This document shows positions 42,950 through 52,474 of a stretch of 64,000 nt of DNA, in pieces. Every line of letters begins with the position of its first letter. Positions within the stretch are counted from its first letter, which is position 1. Under the pieces are notes generated by a model, which worked only from the letters and a program-made list of their open reading frames with translations, made no database searches and was not told the DNA's origin. The position numbers were made by a program, and so were the translations under genes. Origin of the DNA: Apodemus sylvaticus (taxonomy: Eukaryota > Chordata > Mammalia > Rodentia > Muridae); NCBI RefSeq assembly GCF_947179515.1, contig NC_067491.1:11404027-11468026 (forward strand), in the 5' to 3' direction.

Positions 42950-43860
42950 CTATTATATAGCTCCAATGATAATCCCTCCCGTATTTTTCCCCTTTGTTTA
43001 GGATTGTTTTGGCTTTCTGAGATCTTTTGTAGTTCCGTATTATTTTTTGTAATTTTTTTTCGATTTCTGATCAGATGGAGATTTTCATTCAGGTTGCGTT
43101 GAATCTGCAAATAGCCTTTGGTAAAATAGTAATTTTTGCAATATTGATTCTACCAACCCATGAGCTTGGACCATCTTTCCATTTCCTAGTGTCTCTCCTC
43201 ATCTCTTTATTTGGCCATGTAAAGCTCTCACTGTAGAGATCCGTCCCCTCCTGGGCAGGTTTAACCCTAGGCATTTCCATTTGCCTCACTGTCATTACGC
43301 TTTGTCGTGTATACTTGAACCGGTTTACGGTAGGGAATGTTCCTTTCTTGTCTTTTCTGGTTGTGTGCTTCGCATGTCTGTGTGGGTATGTCTTTTCTTA
43401 GTCTGAGGAAGTTTTCTATTAAGATCTTATTGAATATTGGGTCTGTGCCGCTGACCTGGGATTCTTCCCCTTATCTATGTCTGTAATTTGAAGGTTTTTT
43501 TTTTTTCATGATGTCCCACATTTTCTGTATGTTCATTTCTGGCATTGTAAGCATTTTTTTTTAATATTCTTTGCTTGGCTGGTCTATATCTTCTACTTGA
43601 TCTTCAAGTCCCCATAGTCTGTCTTCTGGTTCGTTCATTCATTCTACTGGTGAGGCTTACCTTTGAGTTTCCTTGGAATTCCTGAGTGTTTAGTTCCACC
43701 TGCATCTCAGCTGAGTTCTGTCTCCTTATGTAATTACATCCAAGGCCTAGACTGCCTTTGTCATTTCTGTCAGGTCAGCCTTACGTTTGTTTCCTTGTGC
43801 ATCATTCAAGTTCTAGGCTCCTTAATCAGTGTCTCCCTTTGAAGGGCTCCTATCTGCATA
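42950..43860 (-). mobile_element. L1 fragment, reverse, internally rearranged (Lx-type age)
   Basis: Minus-strand frames at 42889-43110 and 43089-43295 carry ORF2-like segments (NLNENLHLIRN; KWKDGPSSWVGRINIAKI; ILPKAICRFNA). These are adjoining parts of the region after the RT fingers-palm domain. Beyond about 43330 the reverse-orientation words (TTCTTAGTCTGAGGAAG, TCATGATGTCCCACATTTTC) look like a more 5' L1 part, so an internal deletion or junction is likely near 43.33 kb. Not coding-competent. Confidence 0.75.
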
Positions 43861-43861
43861 T

Positions 43862-44215
43862 CAGACAGTCACATTATAGTTCATAACAGTAACAAAATTA
43901 CAGTTATGAAAAAGTAAAGAAAAGATTTTTATGGTTGGAGGGTTATCACCACATGAGGAACTGTATTTTTTTTTTTTTTTTATTTTTAGTATAGACTAGA
44001 GTTTATTCAGGGCATGGGGAGAGAAGTGAAGAGAATAGTAGAGGCAAAGGAAGGCAGAGAGAGGGAGAGAGGAGAGAAGTAGAGGAGAAGATTAGAGGCT
44101 GACCATGAGCACCTGGAGAGAGGGGGGAAGGGAATGGGGAGAGAGAGAGAGAGAGAGAGAGAGAGCGCCAAGGAGCTGTATTAAAGGGTTAGGAAGGATG
44201 AGAACCATGGCCTTA
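43862..44215 (+). repeat. hAT-like remnant (URR1-like) split by an insertion
   Basis: Left half: GTTCATAACAGTAACAAAAT, TACAGTTATG and TTTTTATGGTTGGAGGGTTA. Right half: GTATTAAAGGGTTAGGAAGG and ATGAGAACCATGG. The two halves are separated by the retroposed insert at 43965-44170, as seen from ACATGAGGAACTGTATT on the left and AAGGAGCTGTATTAAAG on the right. Confidence 0.75.
43965..44172 (-). mobile_element. Retroposed LTR/non-autonomous element fragment with poly(A)
   Basis: On the minus strand it ends CCATGCCCTGAATAAACT, with AATAAA 15-20 bp before a run of about 17 A's (T-run at 43966-43982). It starts in a (GA)n/(CT)n-rich part. GGAACTGTATT on the left and GGAGCTGTATT on the right look like a target duplication with one change. 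From memory this belongs to the same rodent family as the inverted pair at 60.4-60.65 kb. The link is inference. Confidence 0.6.
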
Positions 44216-44317
44216 GATTCTTTTTTTTTAATTACATTGAGCTGTTTCTTTGTGTCTTCATTGAAATTCTTAGATGAAGTTTACGATTCTTTTAAATTCT
44301 GTGTCCTGGGGTTCTTT

Positions 44318-44499
44318 TTTTTTTTTTAAAGATTTATTTATTTATTTTATGTATATGAGTTCACTGTACCTGTGTTCAGACACAGCAGATCCCATTATAG
44401 ATGGTTGTGAGCCACCATGTGGTTGCTGGGAATTGAACTAGGGACCTCTGGAAGAGCAAGCAGTCGGTGCTCTTAACTGCTGAGCCATCTCTCCAGCCC
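44318..44499 (-). repeat. B2 SINE with 15-bp flanking duplication
   Basis: T-run and TTTATTTATTTATTTTATGT tail, GATGGTTGTGAGCCACCATG, TGCTGAGCCATCTCTCCAGC. TGTCCTGGGGTTCTT (44302-44316) and TGTCCTAGGGTTCTT (44500-44514) are the target duplication. A short internal deletion shortens CACACCAGAAGAGG to CACAGCAG. Confidence 0.96.
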
Positions 44500-44519
44500 T
44501 GTCCTAGGGTTCTTGAAGG

Positions 44520-45255
44520 TAATATTCGTTGGCAAACATTTCCACATGACTAGTAAGTTTTGGAAGGGAAATACTGGCCTGGTATTTTCTTTGGTTTGTA
44601 TTCCTGGGAGAACTGAGCATGCACCTCTCTTTTCTTCTGAGCGTCATCTGGACCGAGCAGGTTGGGGCAGAAGAGAGGATATAAAGGCCGATTGGACCTG
44701 CAGGCTAGAAAGCACTTGGTGGAGTGAAATCAGAGGGACAGGGGGCACCAGGCTGGTGGCAGGATATGTCCCCTGGTCCAAGCCTGGGGGATGTGGTTGA
44801 TCTGGCAAGGAAGAACATTTGGATGTGGTGCGTGAGAGACTCTGGCTAGATCCTGTTGAAGGTTGTATTAAGGAAGATCTTGCTGAATGGGGTTGGGTAG
44901 ATGTCCCACAGAAGGGACCTTTGGATGGTCTCCTCCCAACCCCCTTACTTTCACATATGCTTTGATATTTTGGGACTTTTGGGGTCCCACTCATGACTTA
45001 ATAATAATGACACAGAGATATCTGTACAGTATAAGGCTGTTGGCCTGTTGGCTGGGGCTAGCCTCTCACTTAACCTGACTTCTCCACCCTTGAGTCTCTC
45101 CACATGGTTCTCTCTCTGCTTCCCTGCCTCTGTCTTTCTGTCCCAGCTCTTCTTCTGTCCCAGCTCTTCTTCTGTCTCAGTGAGGACTGAGGAGGGAGAA
45201 CTGTGGAAATCTCCAAGAGAATCACCTATTCTTCTGGGTCTTACTAGATAGGTTT
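44520..45255. other. Mostly unassigned; 17-bp tandem doublet
   Basis: TCTGTCCCAGCTCTTCT repeats exactly at 45137-45153 and 45154-45170. The 44930-45240 part is pyrimidine-rich with an LTR-like look, but no ends or family are recognised. Confidence 0.4.
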
Positions 45256-45259
45256 CCAT

Positions 45260-45780
45260 CTTAGTCCTTGATAGCCAGCCTCATTGATTTGAAATCTTTC
45301 TGTGCGTGACTCTCTCCAACAGTCCTTGTCTTTAGGCACATCGGCAATCTGTATCAAGGCGATATACATTCGGGAACGAATGATCGAATTAGGAAATGAA
45401 TTAATTCCAAAATTTGTTTCAAAACCTGGGATCAGAGCTCGGGCCCAATCCATGCCATCTGGTTGAAGACTATTTATAGCCCTCAAGTGGTATCGATTTC
45501 TGCCATGGTGAGAGGAAGGTTGATTGCTGCTGGGTGGGCTCTTTCCTGGACGGCCACGATGCTTTTAAGAGCACATGGCTTAAAATGGGGGTGATTGGCT
45601 GCCTGGATCCTGACTTAGCAGAGAAAGCGATTCTGAAATTAGTGGCTCATTTCTCTCATCTAGAACTAAGGAGCGCTGTGCTGGGTGCGGCTGACACCCC
45701 AGTCAGTGTGGATCTGTCGCTGACATATGCTCCTTTTATTATAAACCATTTACATAGCATGGCAGTGACCTAGTCCTGTT
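45260..45780. other. Unique block, possible conserved element
   Basis: Repeat-free, even composition, AT-rich with retained CpG words (ACATTCGGGAACGAATGATC, then GAATTAGGAAATGAATTAAT). Both an 80-codon minus frame (45244-45486) and a 79-codon plus frame (45534-45773) are open. This can happen in strongly conserved non-coding DNA, but neither frame has a motif I recognise. Confidence 0.3.
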
Positions 45781-45784
45781 GGGA

Positions 45785-46340
45785 CAGCCTCCACATCTGG
45801 ATTGGAAGACTACAAAGAGATGTAGGATATCTTCATTTTTGATTAGGGTTATGCCACGTTTGCAGCAAAATAATTAAAAATCCATAAGTGACATCCACAT
45901 ACCACTTTCTGCGACATAGAATTCAAATCTCCTGGAAAAGCATCACAGAGCGAAAATGTTGGGAAGTGAATTTTTAGTCAGAATTTATCATAATTTGCAC
46001 AGCTACAGTTTGCGTTAGCATTAGAGGAAGGGAAAAAAAAAAAACCAAAACAACGGAGGGTATCCAAAGAGGAAAGGAAAACGAAGTGAGACCCCCAAAT
46101 AATAAGTGTAATTTTACAGCACAAATATTTACACATGTAATCCCGAATATTCACGAAGCACATATACTTTATTGCATCCCATGATATGTAGTAACTGAAA
46201 TAACACCATAGGCACCTGTCTCTTCTACAGTTTTTATGTCTTTGTGTGGGAAAATTGGGTTCCTCTCTCCTAGCCGATTTGAAACATACACCTTTGGGTC
46301 ATCACTAATCCACTTTTACTTCAAAGAATTCAGTGAAAAA
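45785..46340. other. Unique AT-rich sequence
   Basis: An A-rich run (GGGAAAAAAAAAAAACC) lies at about 46030. Nothing else recognised. Confidence 0.4.
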
Positions 46341-46346
46341 AAAAAT

Positions 46347-46515
46347 GGCAGGGCAGTGGTGGCGCACGCCTGTAATCCCAGCACTCTGGGAGGCTGAGGC
46401 AGGTGGATTTCTGAGTTCGAGGCCAACCTGGTCTACAGAGTGAGTTCCAGGACAGACAGAGACAGAGAAACCCTGTCTCGAAAAAAACAAATCCAAAAAA
46501 CCAAAAAAAAAAAAA
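46347..46515 (+). repeat. B1 SINE inserted in an old L1
   Basis: GGCAGGGCAGTGGTGGCGCA, CGCCTGTAATCCCAGCACTC, GAGTTCGAGGCCAACCTGGT and CCCTGTCTCGAAAAAAAC. The B box GAGTTCGAGGCC is intact and the A-rich tail is long, so this is a fairly young copy. GTGAAAAAAAAAATGG before and AAAAAAATGGG after suggest an A-rich target. Confidence 0.96.
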
Positions 46516-46690
46516 ATGGGTCTCACTTTTTGTGTTTGACTTATTTCTCTTAACACAATGACTTAACACAGCTGCATCCATATGGCATTGGCAAATAGGA
46601 TTTTGTTCTTTATTGTGGCTAAGTAACACTGTATTTTATTATGTACGGCCTTTTATTTCCCATGAGTCCCACACTAAACATCAAGGATTA
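46516..46690 (-). mobile_element. Ancient L1 fragment
   Basis: ACTTATTTCTCTTAACACAA, TGACTTAACACAGCTGCATC and TTCTTTATTGTGGCTAAGTA match antisense old-L1 ORF2 end sequence. Confidence 0.65.
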
Positions 46691-47330
46691 TTCCATATCT
46701 AATCTAAAGATTGGTAATATGTACCTAAGACTTCTTGACTGTGGGCATGTGCTATATGCTATTCAGTCTCTCCCTCCCCCCTCCCCTAGCCCCCATACTC
46801 CCAGCCGCCATGACAGAGACCCGAGATAAGTTAACTTCAAAGGGGGAAGAATGGAGGAGTTCATGTTAGCTCGTGGTCTCCAAGCCCATGCTGCTGTGGG
46901 TTTGGTTTGCTTTTTCTTTGGCACCTGAGGTAGGGATAAACATCATGGTAATAAGTGTGTGGTGCGTAGAGCTGCCCACTCCATGTTGGCTAGAAAGTCA
47001 CAGGGACCCAAAAAGACCACCAAGGAGCCAATTCCAGTGCTAACACGTAAGGACCTTTACTACAAGCTCACAAGCAGGGTCAGTCACCGCCACCATTGCA
47101 GTGAATCAGAAGTGAGAGCCTTGAATCTAGAGGTGCAAAGTATTTATTGTGATTGCAGCAAGCTTGGGGAGTTTCCATACAGGTCAGCAAGTTGATATTT
47201 TTAAAACTGCATTTTTTTTTGTGTGTAATCTGCAGGAACCAAACATGGAGGCCAAACCTTACCTGACAAACAGGGTAGCCCGGTTGTCAACTTTCTGCAG
47301 GATTTCTTAAATCATCTCTGTGTACCTTGG
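46691..47330. other. Unassigned sequence
   Basis: A C-rich run lies at 46773-46795. No repeat family recognised with confidence. Confidence 0.4.
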
Positions 47331-47332
47331 CC

Positions 47333-47495
47333 TTTTTTTTTTTTTTTTTTTTTTTTTTTGGTTTTTCGAGACAGGGTTTCTCTGTGTAGCCCTGGATGTC
47401 CTGGAACTCACTCTGATGGCCTCGAACTCAGAAATCTGCCTGCCTCTGCCTCCCAAGTGCTGGGATTACAGGCGTGCGCCGCCACCGCGACTGTA
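47333..47495 (-). repeat. B1 SINE with long T(27)-run tail
   Basis: An oligo-T tail of about 27 bases, TTTTTCGAGACAGGGTTTCT, GTGTAGCCCTGGATGTCCTG, GGCCTCGAACTCAGAAATCT and GGGATTACAGGCGTGCGCC. Deletion of the GTAGACCAGGCTG block before GGCCTCGAAC. The long pure tail and intact CpGs indicate a young copy. Confidence 0.97.
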
Positions 47496-47499
47496 CCAT

Positions 47500-47770
47500 G
47501 ACTCTTGATTGAGCTTTTCAGAAACAAGGAGAGAGATGAAGAGACTGGCATTCTAATGACTCCTCCAGGGGCCTGCTTTTGGCCATCTAGTGGTATGGAC
47601 TGCCAACCATACTTTTAGTGTATGCCTTTGGGGGACATTTAAGATTCAACTCTACACCCAGCAGAGAAGTTGCCTAATCCTGTGAGAGTTCTACTCATAG
47701 TTTTTGAGGAGGCTTTCCATACCTTTGCATTCCAAGGACAGTCCGTGACAGTTCCCCCTCTGTTCTCCCC
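47500..47770. other. Unassigned sequence
   Basis: Lies between a B1 and the GCCCC array; nothing recognised. Confidence 0.4.
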
Positions 47771-47771
47771 T

Positions 47772-47812
47772 CCCCGCCCCGCCCCGCCCCGCCCCGCCCC
47801 GCCCCGCCCTGC
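47772..47812. repeat. (GCCCC)n array, overlapping GC boxes
   Basis: Six perfect GCCCC units (47776-47805) and a variant, flanked by C-rich sequence to about 47842. The minus strand reads GGGGCGGGGCGGGG, giving overlapping Sp1/KLF-type GC boxes and four-run G-quadruplex potential. Confidence 0.96.
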
Positions 47813-48062
47813 CTTCCCCCTCCTCCCCTCCCCCTCCTCCCCGTCACGGGCACTTCTACCCTTTGTCTCTGTGGTAATAACTATCCGTGTGGAAACGAGG
47901 TGACAGTTCGTTGTGGTTTTGGTTTGCTTCTTCCTGGTGATTAGTGGTGCCATCGGTGGAGTGGAGAAAGGTTTATTCCCATGGGTTGCCCGTTCCCACA
48001 TCAGATCGGCTTTCGCTGCTAAGATGGCTTTTGCTGCCAAGACAGTTGAGTTCCTTATTCTT

Positions 48063-48234
48063 TTATTTTATTTTTTTCGAGACAGGGTTTCTCTGTGCCC
48101 TGACTGTCCTGGAACTCACTCTGTAGACCAGGCTGGATGGCCTCGAACCCAGAAATCCCTCCACCTGCCTCTGCCTCCCAAGTGCTGGGATTAAAGGCAT
48201 GGTCCTGCGCATGCGCCACCACTGCCTGGTTTGT
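48063..48234 (-). repeat. B1 SINE with an extra segment creating TGCGCATGCGCC
   Basis: TTTTTTTCGAGACAGGGTTT, ACTCTGTAGACCAGGCTGGA, TGGCCTCGAACCCAGAAATC and AGTGCTGGGATTAAAGGCAT. Near its 5' end an extra segment (GGTCCTGCGCAT) precedes GCGCCACCACTGCC. GTTCCTTATTCTT (48050-48062) and GTTCCTCATTCTT (48235-48247) are target duplications. Confidence 0.96.
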
Positions 48235-48429
48235 GTTCCTCATTCTTATTGGGGATCTTTAGAAGCCTTGCTGGGAGTCTTCACAGCTTGCTCCGTCCTG
48301 TAGCTTGTCCGTTTACTCTATGGTTGGTTGTTCTTCTTAACCTAGAAGCTTTCACGGGTAGATGTGATTCTTTGGTCAGTTGAGGGCCAGGGTTAGCTGT
48401 GATTTGGAGTCACTAACCAAAGACCCCTT

Positions 48430-48990
48430 GCGAGCATCCTGAAAGGTTTCCCCTGTGGTTTCTTCAACAAGCTTCATGGTTTGGGCTCTTAGGTGGAGGT
48501 CTTTGTTCCACGTCGAGATCATTTCGTACACACTGAGAAGTGGGACTCCGGTCTCATTCTTGTGCATACTCAAGTTCCCAGGAAAAGTTGTTTGGGAAGC
48601 AGGTAGGCTCTGCCGGATGTTCTGGGAGCCTCTGCAAAGAATCCGTTCTAAGTGCAAGGTTTTATTTCTGATGTTCCCCTTTCTGTTCTACTGCCTGTCT
48701 TGACAAGGGACAAAGGGAGGGAGGGAGCTTACTACCTTGTTTCGATTCCTTTAATTTTGTAGCGTTGGGTAGTGAGGTGCCACTTTGTCGTCTTTGTTGG
48801 CCTTACTGTGGCCATTTGGGACTCTCAGTTTCCCTATGATGTTGGGGCGTTTTTTTCTGTTTCTGGGAGGAATATCATGTCTTTTAGGATGGTAATTATC
48901 TTTTGCTTTTGGAATGAGACTCCTTTAGACGTTCCTTATAAAGCAGGTCTAGTGGTAGCGTTTCCCTCGGTGTTTGCTCCACACTCCAGC
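48430..48990 (-). mobile_element. Probable ancient L1 fragments
   Basis: TCTCATTCTTGTGCATACTC and AAGTTCCCAGGAAAAGTTGT, then CTTATAAAGCAGGTCTAGTG, then TAGCGTTTCCCTCGGTGTTT, resemble old L1 words in reverse. Similarity is weak, and other old repeats are possible. Confidence 0.45.
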
Positions 48991-49192
48991 GCTGAACCCA
49001 GCTGCAAACTGGTGCTCAGTTTTCATGACTTAAGATCACAGTTGGCCACAGATGTACAGCACGAGTTTCTACTCTGGGGTAGTATAGCCACCTATATATG
49101 TCTGACTCCTAAATTATGTTTGGTCAGCTATGGTCAGTTGAGGGTTAGGCGAGGCCTTATAAGAGTCGCCAGGATTAAGGACTGAATGGATT

Positions 49193-49315
49193 GTATGGGC
49201 ACAGTGATTTATAATCTCAGCTGTTCAAACACGTATCATCTCAGCTGCTTCTCAGGAAGCTGGGGCAGGAGGATTGAAACCCAGCCTGGGTTATACAGAG
49301 AACCCAAAGCCAGCT
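49193..49315 (+). repeat. Proto-B1 SINE
   Basis: GTGATTTATAATCTCAGCTG, GCTTCTCAGGAAGCTGGGGC and AGGAGGATTGAAACCCAGCC, plus GGGTTATACAGAGAACCC, keep the B1 order. Confidence 0.68.
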
Positions 49316-49954
49316 TGGCATATTAGAATATCCAGCTTCGGAAGGCTGAGCGCAGTGCAGAGACGGAGTCCCTTCCACTGTCTGGACAGGAAGATGCTTA
49401 TCCTGCATCAGGTCCAGGTTTCAAATGCTCATCCCAGGAGGAGACAGACACACTGCAGGACTCTGGAACAGCCGTGGGGACAGCTGAGGAGCCCCAGGTT
49501 ATTGTTTTCTCCATAAGAAGAAATCTAGCTGAGCTCTGGACACATTTGAGCCAGTAGAGACAGAAGGGACAGGTGGAACGCCCTCCCATTTTTACTCGAA
49601 GAGGACCAGAGATTGGCCGAAATTACGATGTGATTTCCTCTTTGCCCTTTTCTCCAAATCTAGAGTTTTATTGCATATTCTAGATATGATTAGAATATCT
49701 GTTTGTATACTTTGATAATATGCCAGTGGCTTTGATTCTCTGTTCATACGTTTAGGAGCAGTTACTCACACCTTTTTTGGATGCTCCAAAACTATCCTTC
49801 TAATATATTCTCTTAATAGGAAGAAAATATGAAGGGTTCGTTTGTCTGTCTGTCTGTCTGTTTTTAAGTTATAAATTCCCAACCTTCTACTGTATCTTGT
49901 ATACTCTGTCACCCTGTATCACCAGGGTGTTTATACACGTATCATACCAACTCC
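49316..49954. other. Unique sequence with a short (TCTG)n
   Basis: (TCTG)n at about 49843-49861; otherwise nothing recognised. Confidence 0.4.
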
Positions 49955-50060
49955 CAAGCTTAGAAAATGAGGCTCAGAGTAAGTATTTCCTTTGCTAGCA
50001 TCACCCAAGTTGCAAGCAGTCCAGGGGGAATCCAATTCATTTTGTCTGCCTACTGAGGCT
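49955..50060 (+). repeat. MIR fragment
   Basis: GCTTAGAAAATGAGGCTCAG, AGTAAGTATTTCC, CACCCAAGTTGCAAGCAG follow the MIR core (usual ...GATGAGGAAACTGAGGC, then GGTCACACAGCTAG). Confidence 0.6.
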
Positions 50061-50466
50061 GAGCACTGCCCAGGGTGAGACTTAAGGCCTTTTATTTTAT
50101 GTACATAGTCTGAAATCATCCTGGTTTTCCTGTGACCTAAGGATGACTTTTTAACGTAATTCTGAAGTCATTGCTTTTACCATATTGTGCATTTATGAAC
50201 TCAAGTCTTTCTGGAACTTCATCCCGTCTCCTCGTCCTTTCCACTGGTGCTTAAAGTTCTCCCCAGTACACCCCATACCACTAATATCCAGTCATGAGGG
50301 CAGACAATTAATTTATATGTTTACTTTTAGATCTGCGTTAATATTACCTCCTGAAATTCCCGAAAAGGCTCTTTCCCTGTGGATGTGGGGATTTGGGATT
50401 GCCCATCTATTCCCATTCTGGAATTTTTTCTTGGGGAGAAATCCTAAGCTTTGCAAGAGTAGATAC
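50061..50466. other. Unique sequence, no recognised feature
   Basis: Nothing recognised. Confidence 0.4.
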
Positions 50467-50467
50467 T

Positions 50468-50945
50468 TGTGCTGACTGGTTTTTTATGTGAACTTTATAC
50501 AAGCTTGGGAAGTAAAAACCTTTATCGAGAAAATGCATTCATAGGACTGGCTTATATATGCAAGTCAGTAGGTCACATTTCTTTTCTTTTTCTTTTTTCT
50601 CTTTCTTTCTTTCTTTCTTTCTTTTTTTTTTTTTTTTTTTTTTTTTTTTGGTCTGATGGTCGATGTGGGAGGTCCCAGCCCTGGTGAGCCCATTCTAGAA
50701 CTACCTGCCACACCTGGGCAAGTAGTTCTAGAATGTTTAAGACAACAAACCAAGCAAGCCATGAGGAGCAGGCTAGAAAGAAGCATGTCTCCAGGCTCCT
50801 GCCTCTAGGTTTCTGCCCTGCTTGAGTTCCTGACCTGACTTCCCTGGATGATGGACTACAAGCTTTAAGATGAAATAAAGCCTTTCCTCTCCAGGTTACT
50901 TTTGGTTATGGTGTCTTACCACAGCAATTAAGCCCTAAGATAACA
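50468..50945 (+). repeat. Rodent ~400-bp repeat interrupted by a polypyrimidine/T-run
   Basis: TGTGCTGACTGGTTTTTTAT, CATGAGGAGCAGGCTAGAAA, CTGCCCTGCTTGAGTTCCTG, AAATAAAGCCTTTCCTCTCC and GGTTATGGTGTCTTACCACA are family words. A (CTTT)n plus T(27) tract at about 50580-50650 sits inside. TAGTTCTAGAA at 50750-50760 echoes TTCTAGAACTA at 50693-50703 in inverted order. Confidence 0.78.
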
Positions 50946-51215
50946 CTGTATCTGTTACTTTAATATTTAAGTCTAGTGCTGATCCTGGTTGGCCCAAATG
51001 AGGTATTTTGTAAATATTTACTGACTGACATTGCGGCTCTGGGGTTTTTGCAAGCTGTCAGGCAAACTAATCAATAAGCAGAGATGGAAGATAGAGATGG
51101 CAGAGGTAGATTGCTTCTGCCTTGTCTCCCTTAACCTAGCCACAGGTTCAGTAAATAAATTAGTATTTCTGCCTTTCACTCTCTTCAGTTGTTTGTTTTT
51201 AATCTCCCACTGTAT
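50946..51215. other. Unique sequence
   Basis: Nothing recognised. Confidence 0.4.
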
Positions 51216-51216
51216 T

Positions 51217-51345
51217 TTGAGACACGGTCTCTTGTAGCTTTTGCTGGCCTTGGAGTCACAACGTAGCCAAGGATAATCTTGAATTCCCTATCATCCTGCC
51301 TTTGTATCCTGAGTGCTAATATTGCAGGCCTGAAGCACCGAGTCC
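51217..51345 (-). repeat. Old B1-type SINE
   Basis: TTTGAGACACGGTCTCTTGT, ACGTAGCCAAGGATAATCTT, GAATTCCCTATCATCCTGCC and CTGAGTGCTAATATTGCAGG. Confidence 0.68.
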
Positions 51346-51838
51346 CACTTCTCAGGTTGTCCATTGAGTCTCATCCTGTCTCAAGCCTGAAGTGGAAACC
51401 TTCTTTCTCCATCTGTGTCTCAGGCTTAAAATCTCATTATCTAGTAAGATCCATTTAAAATCCTTTCTCTTTGAGGATCCTGTATCTGTCTTGGAGATAC
51501 TACTTTTCCAGGGGTGGTCTGCGAATGCTGTAGTGTTGCCAATACCACAGCACATTTGTGGGTTGGTTTTTTTTTCCCCCTTCTCATTCTGGAGAACAGG
51601 GCACCTCTGATAGTAGCTGGGTTAAGCTTAGTTCAGGAGCTCGGCAAAGCTCTGACAGAATCTTTATTGCAGGACTTCGCAGCACCCGTGTCTGTTTTAA
51701 TCTTCGTGTTGCCTTTCCAATTTCCCCTGGTCAGCCAGTCTTTAACACATTGCAAACTTTCCCTTCGTATTAATGTACTGTGAACACAGCAGGGCAGCAT
51801 GTTCTTTATACGAGGCAATCCCAGGGGTATCTACTGCA
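51346..51838. other. Unique sequence, no recognised feature
   Basis: Several overlapping chance frames. Nothing recognised. Confidence 0.4.
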
Positions 51839-51839
51839 G

Positions 51840-52240
51840 ACGGAGGGGCTATAAAGTAGTAAACCACTTCGGAAAATTGTATGGTAGATTTCATAAAAAG
51901 TTACATATATGTCTTCTCTATGATCCAGCCAGCGCCTTCTCTTACATTTAAACAAGAGAGATGAAAATACTCACCCCAAAGAACCTTAAGCAGGACTATC
52001 TGCAGCAGCCTTTTTGAGGACAGCCCCACGATGGAAACATCGTACATAAATCATTGTTGGCATACATCAACGGTTGGCCAGGTAAACAGATTTTGCTAAA
52101 TCTGCATTAGCCTGACTTGAGCTGAGAGAGACATACAGTCCAGACAGAACAGACAGACAGAAGGCTCTAGAACCCACTTGTATAAATGAACAATGTGGAC
52201 AGATCTCAATATTGCTTTGAGTGGTGGTAGCTCTCACGTG
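51840..52240 (+). mobile_element. Ancient L1 ORF2 3' fragment
   Basis: AAACCACTTCGGAAAATTGT, ATGTCTTCTCTATGATCCAG, CATAAATCATTGTTGGCATA and ATGAACAATGTGGACAGATC follow the old L1 order of the ORF2 C-terminal region in sense orientation. Frames are broken. Confidence 0.75.
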
Positions 52241-52344
52241 TGGGAGCATACAGCTACCCAAAGCTGGTAGAATTGCCAGCATCGAGACTTGGCATTCTGT
52301 GGAACTGCATTTATCTCTTGACTTTCACCTCCGTGAAGAGACAG

Positions 52345-52470
52345 GATGCCAATGGTAACTGTGTCTCTGGAATCCTCAGCAAATTGCCTGAGTGTCTGCT
52401 TCAGTATCCTCATCTGCCCAGTGAGAAGGAAATCAGCATCTACCTTGCCAAGCTGTTGGGAGACTCACAT
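52345..52470 (-). repeat. MIR-like fragment
   Basis: CAAATTGCCTGAGTGTCTGC, TTCAGTATCCTCATCTGCCC and AGTGAGAAGGAAATC match the reverse MIR words (CTCAGTTTCCTCATCTGTAAAATGG in parts). Confidence 0.55.
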
Positions 52471-52474
52471 GCAT

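Noticed and set aside
44930..45240. LTR of an endogenous retrovirus
   Set aside because: Pyrimidine-rich with a tandem doublet, but no TG...CA ends, polyadenylation signal or target duplication could be found.
47333..47360. T-run as a transcription terminator or poly(A) site
   Set aside because: It is the oligo(A) tail of a reversed B1.
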